Shown: one piece after another, positions 1 to 7,975 of the stretch
How positions within the stretch are numbered: position 1 is the stretch's first letter
Layout of the letters: each line of letters opens with the position of its first letter
Assembly: GCF_046098205.1 (NCBI RefSeq)
Contig: NZ_JBJURJ010000001.1
Coordinates: forward strand, 62,001-126,000
Direction: 5' to 3'
Source of the DNA: Paenibacillus_AR mesotrionivorans
Lineage (GTDB): Bacteria > Bacillota > Bacilli > Paenibacillales > NBRC-103111
DNA: 64,000 nt
Translations under genes and position numbers: made by a program
Notes under the pieces: generated by a model
The model's input: only the letters and a program-made list of their open reading frames with translations
Databases searched by the model: none
What the model was told of the DNA's origin: nothing

Positions 1-443
1 AAATAGGCACCTTCGCCGGATATATAACCCCCCAATCCTTGTGAGGAGCGGAGCAGCTTCCTGCCGGAAAGGGATTGTCCTGTTACTTTAAGCTCCGGCA
101 GTGCAATCCCTGCTTGGCGGAAGCCGCCCAGGGAAGCGCGAAGCCATCCTAAACCCTCGGAGACCATGCCTGCATACACGTCATCCATATCCTGATACAC
201 AAATGTTCCGGTGACCGCATCCTTGTGGGAATCCTTCCAAACATACGCGGACCGCTCCGACCACTCGTAGGCGGATTGGAGCAAATCTCCTTTTTGGTAA
301 GTCAAGAATCCGAGTCCCAGCATTGCCAGCGTGAACCAGAACACCACCGGCATCAACAGAGTGGATTCGATATGAAAGCTGCCGGCTTCACTCCGGCAAA
401 ACCGGCGTATACGAATTACGGGAAAACCCCTGGGGGTTGTCAC
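1..443 (-). CDS. TadE-like pilus assembly protein (3' end outside window)
   Basis: I translated this frame by hand because it runs off the window. It starts at a GTG that overlaps the stop of the pilin gene (GTGA, 440-443). Residues ~19-45 read as a TadE-type prepilin segment: a Gly-Ser-Phe-x-Ile-Glu motif followed by about 20 hydrophobic residues, with no transmembrane helix seen afterwards. TadE/TadF proteins are minor pseudopilins of Tad (type IVb) pili, processed by a prepilin peptidase and needed for Flp pilus assembly. The position directly after the Flp pilin fits this role. At least 147 residues are visible and the C-terminus is missing. It could equally be called TadF or TadG; the subfamily cannot be settled from this fragment. 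Confidence 0.75.
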   Translation of the reverse strand, partial: MTTPRGFPVIRIRRFCRSEAGSFHIESTLLMPVVFWFTLAMLGLGFLTYQKGDLLQSAYEWSERSAYVWKDSHKDAVTGTFVYQDMDDVYAGMVSEGLGWLRASLGGFRQAGIALPELKVTGQSLSGRKLLRSSQGLGGYISGEGAY

Positions 444-649
444 GGCGACGGCGTATTGGGGACAATTGTTTTAGTATTTTGGATATCCGAATTCGTCTCG
501 GTAAACAGCCGGTTTACCCAAGAAACAATCCATTTGCGGAAAGCAATCGCAATGATTACGATAATGGCCAGAATCAACAACATTTCCAGCGTGCCCAAAC
601 CTTCCTCATTGTTCCAAAACCGTTTTATATGAATCCATCCCTTTTTCAT
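440..649 (-). CDS. Flp-family type IVb pilin
   Basis: A 69-residue protein with a short basic leader, a Glu-Glu-Gly-Leu-Gly-Thr-Leu-Glu processing region around residues 15-22, and one ~20-residue hydrophobic helix rich in Ile. This is the architecture of Flp pilins, the structural subunits of Tad pili. The Glu five residues after the Gly is the position that prepilin peptidases require. The polar tail after the helix is short (~25 residues), typical for Flp. It lies between tadC and a TadE-like gene and overlaps the latter by GTGA. It is the only Flp-like gene seen in the cluster; others could lie beyond the edge. Confidence 0.8.
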   Translation of the reverse strand: MKKGWIHIKRFWNNEEGLGTLEMLLILAIIVIIAIAFRKWIVSWVNRLFTETNSDIQNTKTIVPNTPSP

Positions 650-670
650 CCGGAACCCTCCTTAAAGTAG

Positions 671-1420
671 TTATTGCAGGGATAAAACCGCAGGGGCGGC
701 GACAATCAGCATAACCGTGCAAAACAGCAGCACCATGGGAAACACCATCTTGGCAGAGGCTTCCTCTCCGATCGTCCGGGCTGCCGCCTTCCGCCGCTCC
801 CACAGGGTATGGGACAGCTCCTCCAGAGAATAGGCGAAGTCGCTGCCTCCCCGTTTGAAATTCATCAGCACATTGGTGGAAAACATGGATACCTCCAGCA
901 CACCGCAGGACCTACTGAACTCCTCCATAGCGATGATGAAGGGCCGGTTGTCCTTAAGGGCCCGGGACAGCTTGACCCATTCCTTATATAAAGGATGGGA
1001 CTCGTCCGCTTGCTGGCAGGAGCGGTGGATCGCTTGGTGCAGCGTTTCGCCAGCGTGGAGCAGCAGGGTGATTTTATTCAGCAGCTCAGGCAGCTCCAGC
1101 ACGATCCTCCGCCGTTTATGCTTCACCTGGTTGTCCAGGGACTTCACCCTAAAGATCACAAAAAACACCATCAACAAGAGGCAAAACGGGATCATAATTA
1201 CGCCGCTGGCCACGCTTAGTACCACCGATAAAACAGCTAATCCCAGCAGATGCACTACGGTTTCCGCCGTAAAGCTGCGGCAAGCCTCCGCTGCCCGGTT
1301 GGCTCCATGCAAGGCCGCCATCCGCACATGAATCATTTCGAATAATAAGGGCCACCGTTCATAAATCCGCAGCCTCTCCAACCCGTCGCGTATCCGAGCT
1401 TGCAAATTCCAGACCTTCAC
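671..1420 (-). CDS. tadC: TadC-like type II secretion F-domain protein
   Basis: An integral inner-membrane platform protein of the Tad pilus. The T2SF domain (residues ~100-220) follows two adjacent hydrophobic segments near residues 50-85, and a final transmembrane helix lies at the C-terminus. The longest open frame starts further upstream, but a GTG at 1420 overlaps the tadB stop (GTGA) and has a GGAG eight bases ahead, so I placed the start there (249 aa). TadB and TadC form a heteromeric platform that couples the CpaF ATPase to pilin extrusion. Placement tadB-tadC-flp is the standard order. Confidence 0.85.
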   Translation of the reverse strand: MKVWNLQARIRDGLERLRIYERWPLLFEMIHVRMAALHGANRAAEACRSFTAETVVHLLGLAVLSVVLSVASGVIMIPFCLLLMVFFVIFRVKSLDNQVKHKRRRIVLELPELLNKITLLLHAGETLHQAIHRSCQQADESHPLYKEWVKLSRALKDNRPFIIAMEEFSRSCGVLEVSMFSTNVLMNFKRGGSDFAYSLEELSHTLWERRKAAARTIGEEASAKMVFPMVLLFCTVMLIVAAPAVLSLQ

Positions 1421-2238
1421 AGCTTCATCTCCATTAGCTTTCCGGTCAGCCACCAGCACAGAAGCATGATGGCCAGACCGGCGGTCATGATGGCTGCACC
1501 GGCAGCATTGCCGTACAGCGGCTCCATATAATCCGGCGAGCTCCAATATAACAGGCCAATCACTCCAAGAGGGGCGGCACCGAGAATTCTCGACTCAAAA
1601 CGCCGCTGCGCCAATTGCACGGCGATTTCCTGCTGGATTTCCATTTTGTCGCCGATCATCTGGGAGGTCCGCCGCATCACATCCGCCATATTGCCGCCGG
1701 TGCGTTTGGCTGTGACGAACACATCCAGAAACTGCGTCAGTTCCTCCAGTCCGGAGCGGCGGCAAAAATCCTCCAACGCCCTTTCAATAGCCTCCCCGTT
1801 GGTCACCCTCCGGCTGATCCGGTGAAACTCCACAACAATGAAGGTTTGGGGATGGTTATACAAAAACCCCAGGTCGACAGCGGCAGCTGCAAAGGCATTC
1901 TCGATGGATCTGCCTGCAGTAAGTGAGGTCACCAGCGCATGAAGCCCCTGCTTGAATTGCAGACGCAGCTCGTTCATTTGTTTCTGTATACGCATCCTGC
2001 GGTATTGTCCGGGAATCCCCCATGCGGCAAAAGCCAGCATCAGCCCGGCGGCGATAGAATGATAGAAGAGATAGCCGATGCTGAAGCATGCCACTCCCCC
2101 AACTGCGAAGCATATCGCGTATTCGGCAACCGACAGCCGGTATTCGGTGTAGAGGGTGCCTTCCGCAGGACTGCTCCATCTTTGCCTTGCGGACCTGACT
2201 TTAGGTCTTCCTTTAGGTTTGGCCAAGGGCAATTTCAT
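1417..2238 (-). CDS. tadB: TadB-like type II secretion F-domain protein
   Basis: Partner membrane platform protein of TadC in the Tad pilus machine. Hydrophobic pairs lie near residues 40-75 and at the C-terminus, with a cytoplasmic T2SF domain (~100-215) between them. The start ATG at 2238 overlaps the cpaF stop (ATGA) and follows a strong GGAGGGGGA site, so the 28 upstream in-frame residues are excluded. Length is 273 aa. It overlaps tadC by four bases, indicating coupled translation within the cpaE-cpaF-tadB-tadC-flp-tadE operon. Confidence 0.87.
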   Translation of the reverse strand: MKLPLAKPKGRPKVRSARQRWSSPAEGTLYTEYRLSVAEYAICFAVGGVACFSIGYLFYHSIAAGLMLAFAAWGIPGQYRRMRIQKQMNELRLQFKQGLHALVTSLTAGRSIENAFAAAAVDLGFLYNHPQTFIVVEFHRISRRVTNGEAIERALEDFCRRSGLEELTQFLDVFVTAKRTGGNMADVMRRTSQMIGDKMEIQQEIAVQLAQRRFESRILGAAPLGVIGLLYWSSPDYMEPLYGNAAGAAIMTAGLAIMLLCWWLTGKLMEMKL

Positions 2239-3509
2239 GCTGTCCCCCTCCTGTCCGGCGGGGCCTCCAGCCCGGAATCCCGGAGCTTTTGCCGGTTGGC
2301 CAGCACATGACCGGTAGGACAAAGGGCTCCCTGTATTTTTTTATGTATCGAGCTGTCAGCGTCTGTGCATGGCGATTCCTGAAACAGGAACAAAGGAACA
2401 GTCTCTATATTTTCCCCTTCGATTCCCACCACCTCGGAGATCTCCACCACCCGCCTGCTGCCGTCGCGCATCCGGCTGAGATGAACAAGAAGATCCAGAG
2501 CTGAAGCAATCTGGCTGCGGATGACCTGCACAGGCAGGGATGCCCCCATCAGCACCATGGTTTCCAGGCGGCTTAGCATATCCTTGCTGGAATTGCTGTG
2601 CCCGGTGCTTAAGGAGCCGTCATGGCCCGTGTTCATGGCCTGAAGCATCTCCAGTGCTTCACCGCCTCTCACCTCACCCACGATAATCCGGTTGGGACGC
2701 ATCCGCAGCGAGGCACGGATCAGGTCCCGTATGCCGATCTGCCCCTTACCCTCTGTGTTGGCATTGCGCGTCTCCAGGGAAACCAGATTCTCTACCTGCC
2801 TGATCTGCAGCTCAGCCGAATCTTCGATAGTAATGATCCGTTCATCCTTTGGAATCCATCCCGACAAAGCATTCAGGAAGGTAGTTTTGCCCGACCCGGT
2901 GCCGCCGCTGATAAAAATATTGTATTTGGCCTGGACGGCCAGTCTCAGGAGGTCGGCAGCTTCTGCAGAAATGGATGCTCTGTTCACTAGTTCCTCCATG
3001 GTCAACGGACGGCTGGGAAACTTGCGGATGGTAAGCGTCGGTCCCTTAAGCGCAACCGGAGGCAGCACCACATGCACCCGCGAGCCGTCTGGCAGCCGGG
3101 CATCCACAATGGGCTGGCTTTCGTTCACCGTCCGGTTTACCTTGGAGACAATGGACTGGATCATATCCTCCAGTCTGGCCGGCTCATCGAAGCCTCCCGT
3201 AAAGGGATGGATTCTCCCGTCCTGCTCATAGAAAATTTCCGTATGGCTGTTCACCATAATTTCCGTAACGGCGGGATCATCCAACAGCGGCTGCAAAATG
3301 TCCAATCCCCGGAATGAAGAGAATACTTTACGGATCAGCCGGTTTTTCTTCCGGAAGTGAAGAGGAAGCTCTTGGGGCAAGGCAAAAACCGCTTCTTCAA
3401 TACGCTTCATCAAAAGCTCGTCGGACAGACTCTGGGAATAGTCTATGCTTGAGCCTACCTCCTGCCGCAGCCTGCGGAATATGGCCTCCTCATCCATAGC
3501 TCTTGGCAC
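2235..3509 (-). CDS. cpaF: CpaF/TadA pilus assembly ATPase
   Basis: Secretion ATPase of the GspE/VirB11 superfamily that powers Tad pilus assembly. Visible motifs are Walker A (Gly-Gly-Thr-Gly-Ser-Gly-Lys-Thr-Thr, ~202-210), an Asp box (IleThrIleGluAsp, ~226-230), Walker B (IleIleValGlyGluValArgGly, ~275-282) and the TGHSN histidine box (~302). Length 424 aa is normal for CpaF. The start is GTG at 3509, overlapping the end of cpaE by 20 bases; ATG at 3497 is the alternative. The ~45 residues after the ATPase core (EESPCTD... to the stop) look non-conserved. Confidence 0.93.
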   Translation of the reverse strand: MPRAMDEEAIFRRLRQEVGSSIDYSQSLSDELLMKRIEEAVFALPQELPLHFRKKNRLIRKVFSSFRGLDILQPLLDDPAVTEIMVNSHTEIFYEQDGRIHPFTGGFDEPARLEDMIQSIVSKVNRTVNESQPIVDARLPDGSRVHVVLPPVALKGPTLTIRKFPSRPLTMEELVNRASISAEAADLLRLAVQAKYNIFISGGTGSGKTTFLNALSGWIPKDERIITIEDSAELQIRQVENLVSLETRNANTEGKGQIGIRDLIRASLRMRPNRIIVGEVRGGEALEMLQAMNTGHDGSLSTGHSNSSKDMLSRLETMVLMGASLPVQVIRSQIASALDLLVHLSRMRDGSRRVVEISEVVGIEGENIETVPLFLFQESPCTDADSSIHKKIQGALCPTGHVLANRQKLRDSGLEAPPDRRGTA

Positions 3510-4617
3510 CTGCCCATCCTGCTGGGGACTGGATTACAGACAGAAACCATTTCTGCAGGCGCTGCTCATATGCCGTGGAGGTCTCCAAGTGGCGGCAATC
3601 ACGGAGAAACAGCCAATCCTCCTGATGCGGCAGAACCTCCTCGATCTGGATAGCGCCGCCCTGCAAGTCCTGAGGCTGCCCGCCGCTCATGTTCAGAATG
3701 ACCGACAACCTGTCCTTGAGCACCGGCATCTCTTCCAGCAGCCTGGGAAGCTGACGTTCCGCTTTCTCCCTGGCTATGCAGTGGTCAGGGATGAGCCAAG
3801 CGATCCGGTGGCAAGCAGACAACGCACCCCATATACGGGGATGAAAACTGCTGTCCAAATCCACGATAATGAGGTTCACACCCACAGTTTGCGAGGCAAG
3901 ACGGATTAGCTTGCGGGCATCCTCCTGTCCCATTTCCTCCAGATCATCCAGGTTGGAGGCACCCGGCAGGAATCTGACCCTGCGGCCTGCATCCTCCGAC
4001 AGCTCCGGTCCTAACCCCTGCTGACCTTCCTCCGTTCCGCCCGCCACCCGGTACATCACCTTCCCAAAGCGATCCTCGTTGCCCGGGACTCTCCAGCACA
4101 GGGACGGGATGCTCTCCAGGGTCAGCACCAAGGGATGAAACCCCATCCGGCTGAGCAATCCTGCAGCAGTGTAAGCAAAAACCGTTTTGCCCGCTCCCCC
4201 TGTGGAAGAATATACGCCCAGAACAAAGGTTTCTTCCCCGCCAGCTTCCCTCCGCCCCCTGGTGCCGGATTGTTTTTCCGCCAAGTGTAGGATGGTATCC
4301 AACAGACGGTTCAGAGGCTGATACTTATCCAGCATCGCCGCTTCCTGGGACCCGGTGGTGGTTTCTTCCTCTCCCAGAAGCACAATGGGACATTCCTTCT
4401 GCTGCAAGAGCGCCTGCCAGCCGGCTGCAGAGTTGCCTGTGTCCAGGAGCAGCACCTCCGGCTTGTCCTTCTCGGCCAACATTTTCCGGCAATAGTCCAC
4501 ACTGGTGTACCAGACCATATGCACCAGCGTCCGGTATTCGGACAATCGCACATAGGCAAGCAGCCGTTCCGTGTATTCCTTGTCCAGCGACAGAAGGCCC
4601 ACGGCACATTTTTTCAA
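3490..4617 (-). CDS. cpaE: CpaE/TadZ-like pilus localisation ATPase
   Basis: A 375-residue protein with an N-terminal receiver-like (pseudo-receiver) region (~1-110) that ends its second strand in LeuLeuLeuAspThr, then a linker and a MinD/ParA-type P-loop domain (~130-360) carrying Ser-Thr-Gly-Gly-Ala-Gly-Lys-Thr (~138-145). This two-domain plan is that of CpaE/TadZ, which places the Tad machine at a cell site. The first lysine of the classical deviant Walker A (KGGxGKT) is replaced by Thr. The start is TTG at 4617, seven bases after GGGAGGTG. The gene heads the Tad operon and has its own candidate promoter and a hairpin-containing leader (see 4655-4759). Confidence 0.85.
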   Translation of the reverse strand: MKKCAVGLLSLDKEYTERLLAYVRLSEYRTLVHMVWYTSVDYCRKMLAEKDKPEVLLLDTGNSAAGWQALLQQKECPIVLLGEEETTTGSQEAAMLDKYQPLNRLLDTILHLAEKQSGTRGRREAGGEETFVLGVYSSTGGAGKTVFAYTAAGLLSRMGFHPLVLTLESIPSLCWRVPGNEDRFGKVMYRVAGGTEEGQQGLGPELSEDAGRRVRFLPGASNLDDLEEMGQEDARKLIRLASQTVGVNLIIVDLDSSFHPRIWGALSACHRIAWLIPDHCIAREKAERQLPRLLEEMPVLKDRLSVILNMSGGQPQDLQGGAIQIEEVLPHQEDWLFLRDCRHLETSTAYEQRLQKWFLSVIQSPAGWAGAKSYG

Positions 4618-4654
4618 ATGCTACACCTCCCGTGAAAACTTGTCCGGACAGCAC

Positions 4655-4696
4655 AAAAAAAACACTGCCGGCGTAAAAAACCAAACGCCAGCGGTG
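4655..4696 (-). terminator. Intrinsic terminator hairpin in the kinase-cpaE gap
   Basis: Read on the minus strand, CACCGCTGGCGT and ACGCCGGCAGTG form a 12-bp stem around a T-rich loop and are followed by eight T. It would terminate transcription from the kinase gene. It also lies downstream of the candidate cpaE promoter, so it sits in the Tad operon leader. A short GCGG/CCGC stem just upstream (~4690-4707) overlaps the left arm and could compete with it. Confidence 0.75.
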
Positions 4697-4729
4697 CTTC
4701 CGCATCTCGTTATGTATTAGGTTATTACG

Positions 4730-4759
4730 AGTATATAGCACAGAGACACAGGAATGCAA
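4730..4759 (-). promoter_or_regulatory. Candidate sigma-A promoter of the Tad (cpaE) operon
   Basis: On the minus strand TTGCAT (4759-4754) and TATACT (4735-4730) are separated by 18 bases. This is the only good -35/-10 pair seen between the kinase stop and cpaE. The predicted transcript would start near 4723 and run through the terminator hairpin before reaching the cpaE start. Confidence 0.5.
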
Positions 4760-4788
4760 CCCCTTTTTTTCCAGCTGTTCGGTGACGC

Positions 4789-6453
4789 TTAGCGGTGCTG
4801 CTTACTCCCAGTTCGGAGCCGCCGCCATAAGGACTTCCGTTGGCCGGGATGGCCGCATTGGTCGAGAATCATCCCGGTAATGGGCGATAATGCCGCGCTT
4901 ATCACCGATTGAACAGCAGGCTGGTCCGCAAGCAGCTTCCCTTGCCAGAGTGCAGCCAACACGGTTGGTGACGCAATTTCGGGGATTTGGCAGAGCGGCC
5001 GACCTGGCAAGGACTCCAGCCATTCCTGCTGGCCCTTGAAGCTGACCGCTTTGTTGGCGATAATCTCCACCTTGCAGCTCTTCTGCTTCAGCTTATCCAG
5101 CCAACTCCAATTCCGTGCGGCTTCTCCTCTACTCAGCTGCAAGGGGGATGGACCGCAAACAAGAAGGATAAGATCGGCTTGCGCCAGCACAGCGTCATGG
5201 GCAGGGTTGGTCCATGCGGACCCGATGTCCAGAATAGCCACCGGCCGGTTAAGCCGCTCCATGAGCTTTTCTGCACAGTCGCTATCCCACTTTTCCAGCG
5301 GACGGTCAGGGGCAAGCGGCGCCCATTCCGAATGCCCGGCAGTCCATGGTTTACCCGCATCTCCGCTATCTGTTCCGAAACAAACGGCTTCCGTCCAATA
5401 CCGGTATCCCTTGGGCATATGCCGGTCACCCAGCAAAACGTGGTACAGATCGGGAGCTGCTCCCGGCAATTCCAGCAGGGTGTGGGGCAGGGCCAGGGCA
5501 TGCAGGCAGCGCGCCAACGCCATAGCCACAAAAGTAGCTCCGCTGCCGACGGTTAATCCGCCCACCACGATCCGCATAACAGGTGGGTGTACCGTCTTTG
5601 CCACAGTCATTCCTTGTGCCAGCTGCTGGTTTATCTCTGTTACCGGAGCACCCGGCGTCCGTATCGCACGCAGTGCCGCCTCCACCTCACCCGCCCGCTG
5701 GAAACGCTTGGCCGGCTCATCCTCCAGAAGCTTGGCGATAAGCGCCTTAGCCTGTGGCGGCACCTCATCCGGGAGTTCACCCCGGATTCCATCCTTTAGC
5801 TGACCGTTTCCCCCCTCCAGCAGAAAATGCAGCACCGCCCCAAGCGCATACAAGTCCGTGCGGGCGTCCGTCTGCCGGCCCACCAGCTGCTCAGGTGAGG
5901 CAAAACCAAAGGTCCCCAGGCGGACGGTATCCGCATCGGCTCCTTGGCTGTAATGCCGGGCTGTGCCAAAATCAATAAGCCGGACCCGCCCGTTCCCGTC
6001 CAGCATCACATTGGAGGGCTTCAAGTCCCGGTGGATAATGGGAACTGGCCGCTCCTCATGCAAATAAGCCAGCACCTGGCATAATTCCATGCCGATACTC
6101 GCCGTTTGTGTCCAGCTTAATGGCCCCTCCTGCCGCAGAAGCTGGAGCAGCGTTTGGCCTTGAATAAATTCCATGACCAGATAACAGACACCATGGGCAT
6201 TCGCCGGGATAAAATCCGTAACGGCAGCCAAGCCGGGATGGCTGCATTCCGCCAGCATCCTGGCTTCCTTGGCCAAAAGCTCACGTTGGGCCGGGCCCGG
6301 TCGCAGCTCCTTGACGGCCCATTTTTTGCCGGGAAGCCGTTCGTCTTCGGCCAGATACACCCGTCCCATGCCGCCTTGGCCCAGCAGCCCGAGAATCCGG
6401 TAGCGGTTCTCCAACAGTTTGCCAGCTTGCAAAAATCCGGAGGTTTCCTTCAC
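4789..6453 (-). CDS. Hanks-type Ser/Thr kinase fused to a degenerate CpaE/MinD-like domain
   Basis: The kinase domain (~15-265) is complete: glycine loop GlyGlnGlyGlyMetGly (25-30), Lys48, HisArgAspLeuLysProSerAsn (141-148) and AspPheGly (161-163). There is no transmembrane helix and there are no PASTA repeats. After a linker, residues ~290-540 resemble a MinD/CpaE-type P-loop fold. It opens ValValGlyGlyLeuThrValGlySerGlyAlaThr, a Walker-A-like loop in which the lysine is missing. The start is GTG at 6453 after AGGGGTGGG (554 aa); the longer open frame lacks a ribosome site. The gene lies directly upstream of the Tad operon on the same strand, so the kinase probably acts on that machine. The substrate is unknown. 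The C-terminal assignment rests on motif order only. Confidence 0.8.
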   Translation of the reverse strand: MKETSGFLQAGKLLENRYRILGLLGQGGMGRVYLAEDERLPGKKWAVKELRPGPAQRELLAKEARMLAECSHPGLAAVTDFIPANAHGVCYLVMEFIQGQTLLQLLRQEGPLSWTQTASIGMELCQVLAYLHEERPVPIIHRDLKPSNVMLDGNGRVRLIDFGTARHYSQGADADTVRLGTFGFASPEQLVGRQTDARTDLYALGAVLHFLLEGGNGQLKDGIRGELPDEVPPQAKALIAKLLEDEPAKRFQRAGEVEAALRAIRTPGAPVTEINQQLAQGMTVAKTVHPPVMRIVVGGLTVGSGATFVAMALARCLHALALPHTLLELPGAAPDLYHVLLGDRHMPKGYRYWTEAVCFGTDSGDAGKPWTAGHSEWAPLAPDRPLEKWDSDCAEKLMERLNRPVAILDIGSAWTNPAHDAVLAQADLILLVCGPSPLQLSRGEAARNWSWLDKLKQKSCKVEIIANKAVSFKGQQEWLESLPGRPLCQIPEIASPTVLAALWQGKLLADQPAVQSVISAALSPITGMILDQCGHPGQRKSLWRRLRTGSKQHR

Positions 6454-6487
6454 TGTCCCACCCCTCGCAAAAATGGTGATGGTCCTG

Positions 6488-6517
6488 ATTATAGCCTTCC
6501 TTGGAGCAAATTGGCAA
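6488..6517 (-). promoter_or_regulatory. Candidate promoter of the kinase gene
   Basis: Minus strand TTGCCA (6517-6512), 18-base spacer, TATAAT (6493-6488). The -10 is a perfect match and lies 35 bases before the GTG start, leaving room for the AGGGGTGGG ribosome site. Confidence 0.6.
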
Positions 6518-6599
6518 CGGGAATTTGCCAAGATAGGTAAAAGGGGGAGTGCGAATGGCACAATACCCTTCCCGCCTACACTACCGTTATCCCCCTTCG

Positions 6600-6790
6600 T
6601 TTCTCAACGGAACTCAGAGACTCTTAGACGCCAATTTCTGATTACCCAGCATCCTAACGGAACTCAGAAGCTCTTAGAGGACGATTGGCAGCTGTTTTTC
6701 CCTTAAATGTAACTCTAACGGTCGCATTGTTCCGTTACCATGCAAATTTCGTTTATTTTTGCTTCTAAGAGCCTCTCAGTTCCGTTACAG
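6600..6790. repeat. Intergenic repeat element, copy 1 (array of ~25-bp units in both orientations)
   Basis: Three copies of a ~25-bp unit with core AACGGAACTCAGAnnCTCTTAGA are present. Two are direct, at 6606-6628 and 6655-6679, and one is inverted, at 6762-6787. A partial inverted half (TTCCGTTA) lies at 6730-6737. The same unit occurs in a second array at 36569-36751. No open frame is apparent. The units are unrelated to the flanking genes. Confidence 0.75.
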
Positions 6791-7034
6791 CTGCTGCGCC
6801 ACCTTCTATCCCCCTCCCGCTCCGTCATTTCAACAAATCAAATCCCTAGGTCGCACCATACTCCGCTAATTAGCCTTAATGCACCATCAGCCACTGACCC
6901 AATTTCTACACTGCACCACACTCCACCAACCAAACAACCGCGCTACTCCATCTTCTTCCGATTATCACCCTTTGCACGCTACTACTTTGATCGATTAATG
7001 TTGTGTATATTTAATTTCATTAATAATAAACCCA
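6791..7034. other. Non-coding spacer
   Basis: About 240 bases rich in A, T and C between the repeat array and the terminator of the ABC ATPase gene. I see no coding frame with a ribosome site and no recognisable regulatory site. Confidence 0.5.
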
Positions 7035-7036
7035 AT

Positions 7037-7072
7037 AAAAAGCCTGCAGCCGGCCCATACCTTCTGCAAGCT
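7037..7072 (-). terminator. Terminator of the YlmA-like gene
   Basis: On the minus strand AGCTTGCAG pairs with CTGCAGGCT (one G-T pair) and is followed by TTTTTATT. It starts a few bases after the stop of the ABC ATPase gene. Confidence 0.7.
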
Positions 7073-7078
7073 CTGCTA

Positions 7079-7852
7079 TTATAATGCCTTGACCCATGGA
7101 CGCCCATGGCTCCATTCTATATCCACTTCCAGATCGTAGGCCCGTTTCAGCAAATCAGGCGTCAGCACCTCTTTTTTGGGACCTGCGGCTACCAGCTGGC
7201 CGTTTTCGATCAGAGCCACATGGGTGAAGGCCGGAATAATCTCCTCCAGATGATGCGTCACATAGACCATCATCCGGGAGGATGACCCCTCAGCTCCCAA
7301 TTCCCCGATATCCTGCAGCAGCTTTTCCCGCTCGTACAGATCCAGCCCCGAGCACATCTCGTCCATTACTAGAAGCGCCGGATTAGCCATCAGGGCCCGG
7401 GCCAGCACCACCTTTTTCCGTTCACCTTGTGACAGTGTACCGAAGGGCTGATCCTTCAGATGATGCAGCCGCACCCGCCGGAGGAGCTCCTCTGCCTTTT
7501 CGATTACCGCCGGGTCAATGGTCTGGTAGAACCGGAGAAAAGCGTATTCACCCGTTGCCACTACCTCCCACACCGGGTCCTTCAAGGCCAAACGCTCAAT
7601 CAGGGATTGGCTGATATAGCCGATTTCCTTCCGGACCTCGCGGAGATCCACCTGCCCATAGCGGTGGCCCAGCACCTGAACCTTACCCGAGCTGGGGAAT
7701 TGATACCCCGTCATCAGCTCCAGCAGCGTGGTTTTCCCTGAGCCGTTGCGGCCAAGAATGACCCAATGCTGCCCTTTTTCCATAACAAGATTGATATTGT
7801 CCAGTATGGTCCGTTTATTGCGGATAAATGTGATTTCTTCCATCCTGATCAT
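7079..7852 (-). CDS. ABC-type ATPase, YlmA-like
   Basis: A stand-alone ABC ATPase of 257 aa with Walker A GlyArgAsnGlySerGlyLysThrThr (~34-42), signature LeuSerGlnGlyGluArg (~140-145), Walker B LeuLeuValMetAspGlu (~160-165) and an H-loop His in ValThrHisHisLeuGlu. It resembles B. subtilis YlmA and the molybdate-type ATPases in length and motifs. The start is ATG at 7852 after AGAGAGGAGAACAACC; the upstream in-frame extension has no ribosome site. No permease gene is adjacent, so the transported substrate, if any, cannot be inferred. Confidence 0.85.
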   Translation of the reverse strand: MIRMEEITFIRNKRTILDNINLVMEKGQHWVILGRNGSGKTTLLELMTGYQFPSSGKVQVLGHRYGQVDLREVRKEIGYISQSLIERLALKDPVWEVVATGEYAFLRFYQTIDPAVIEKAEELLRRVRLHHLKDQPFGTLSQGERKKVVLARALMANPALLVMDEMCSGLDLYEREKLLQDIGELGAEGSSSRMMVYVTHHLEEIIPAFTHVALIENGQLVAAGPKKEVLTPDLLKRAYDLEVDIEWSHGRPWVKAL

Positions 7853-7867
7853 GGTTGTTCTCCTCTC

Positions 7868-7975
7868 TATCTCAAACTTGGTCCTTGCCGCAGGCCGGAT
7901 AAGTTTCGAGAGCCTCGAATTTGGCAAAGCCAAATTGAGGGGCACTTCCTCTTAAACTTGGTCCTACCCGCATTC
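7868..7975. repeat. Short direct repeat flanking a perfect hairpin
   Basis: The string AAACTTGGTCCT occurs at ~7873 and again at ~7954, 81 bases apart, with similar bases after each copy. Between them AATTTGGC (7918-7925) and GCCAAATT (7929-7936) form a perfect 8-bp hairpin with a 3-base loop. There is no T-run, so it is not a standard terminator. The region separates the receiver-like gene from the YlmA-like gene. Confidence 0.5.

Noticed and set aside
3418..3436. CGGACAGACTC resembling the end of the MITE-like element
   Set aside because: It is inside cpaF coding sequence, matches only ~11 bases and has no partner repeat; coincidence.
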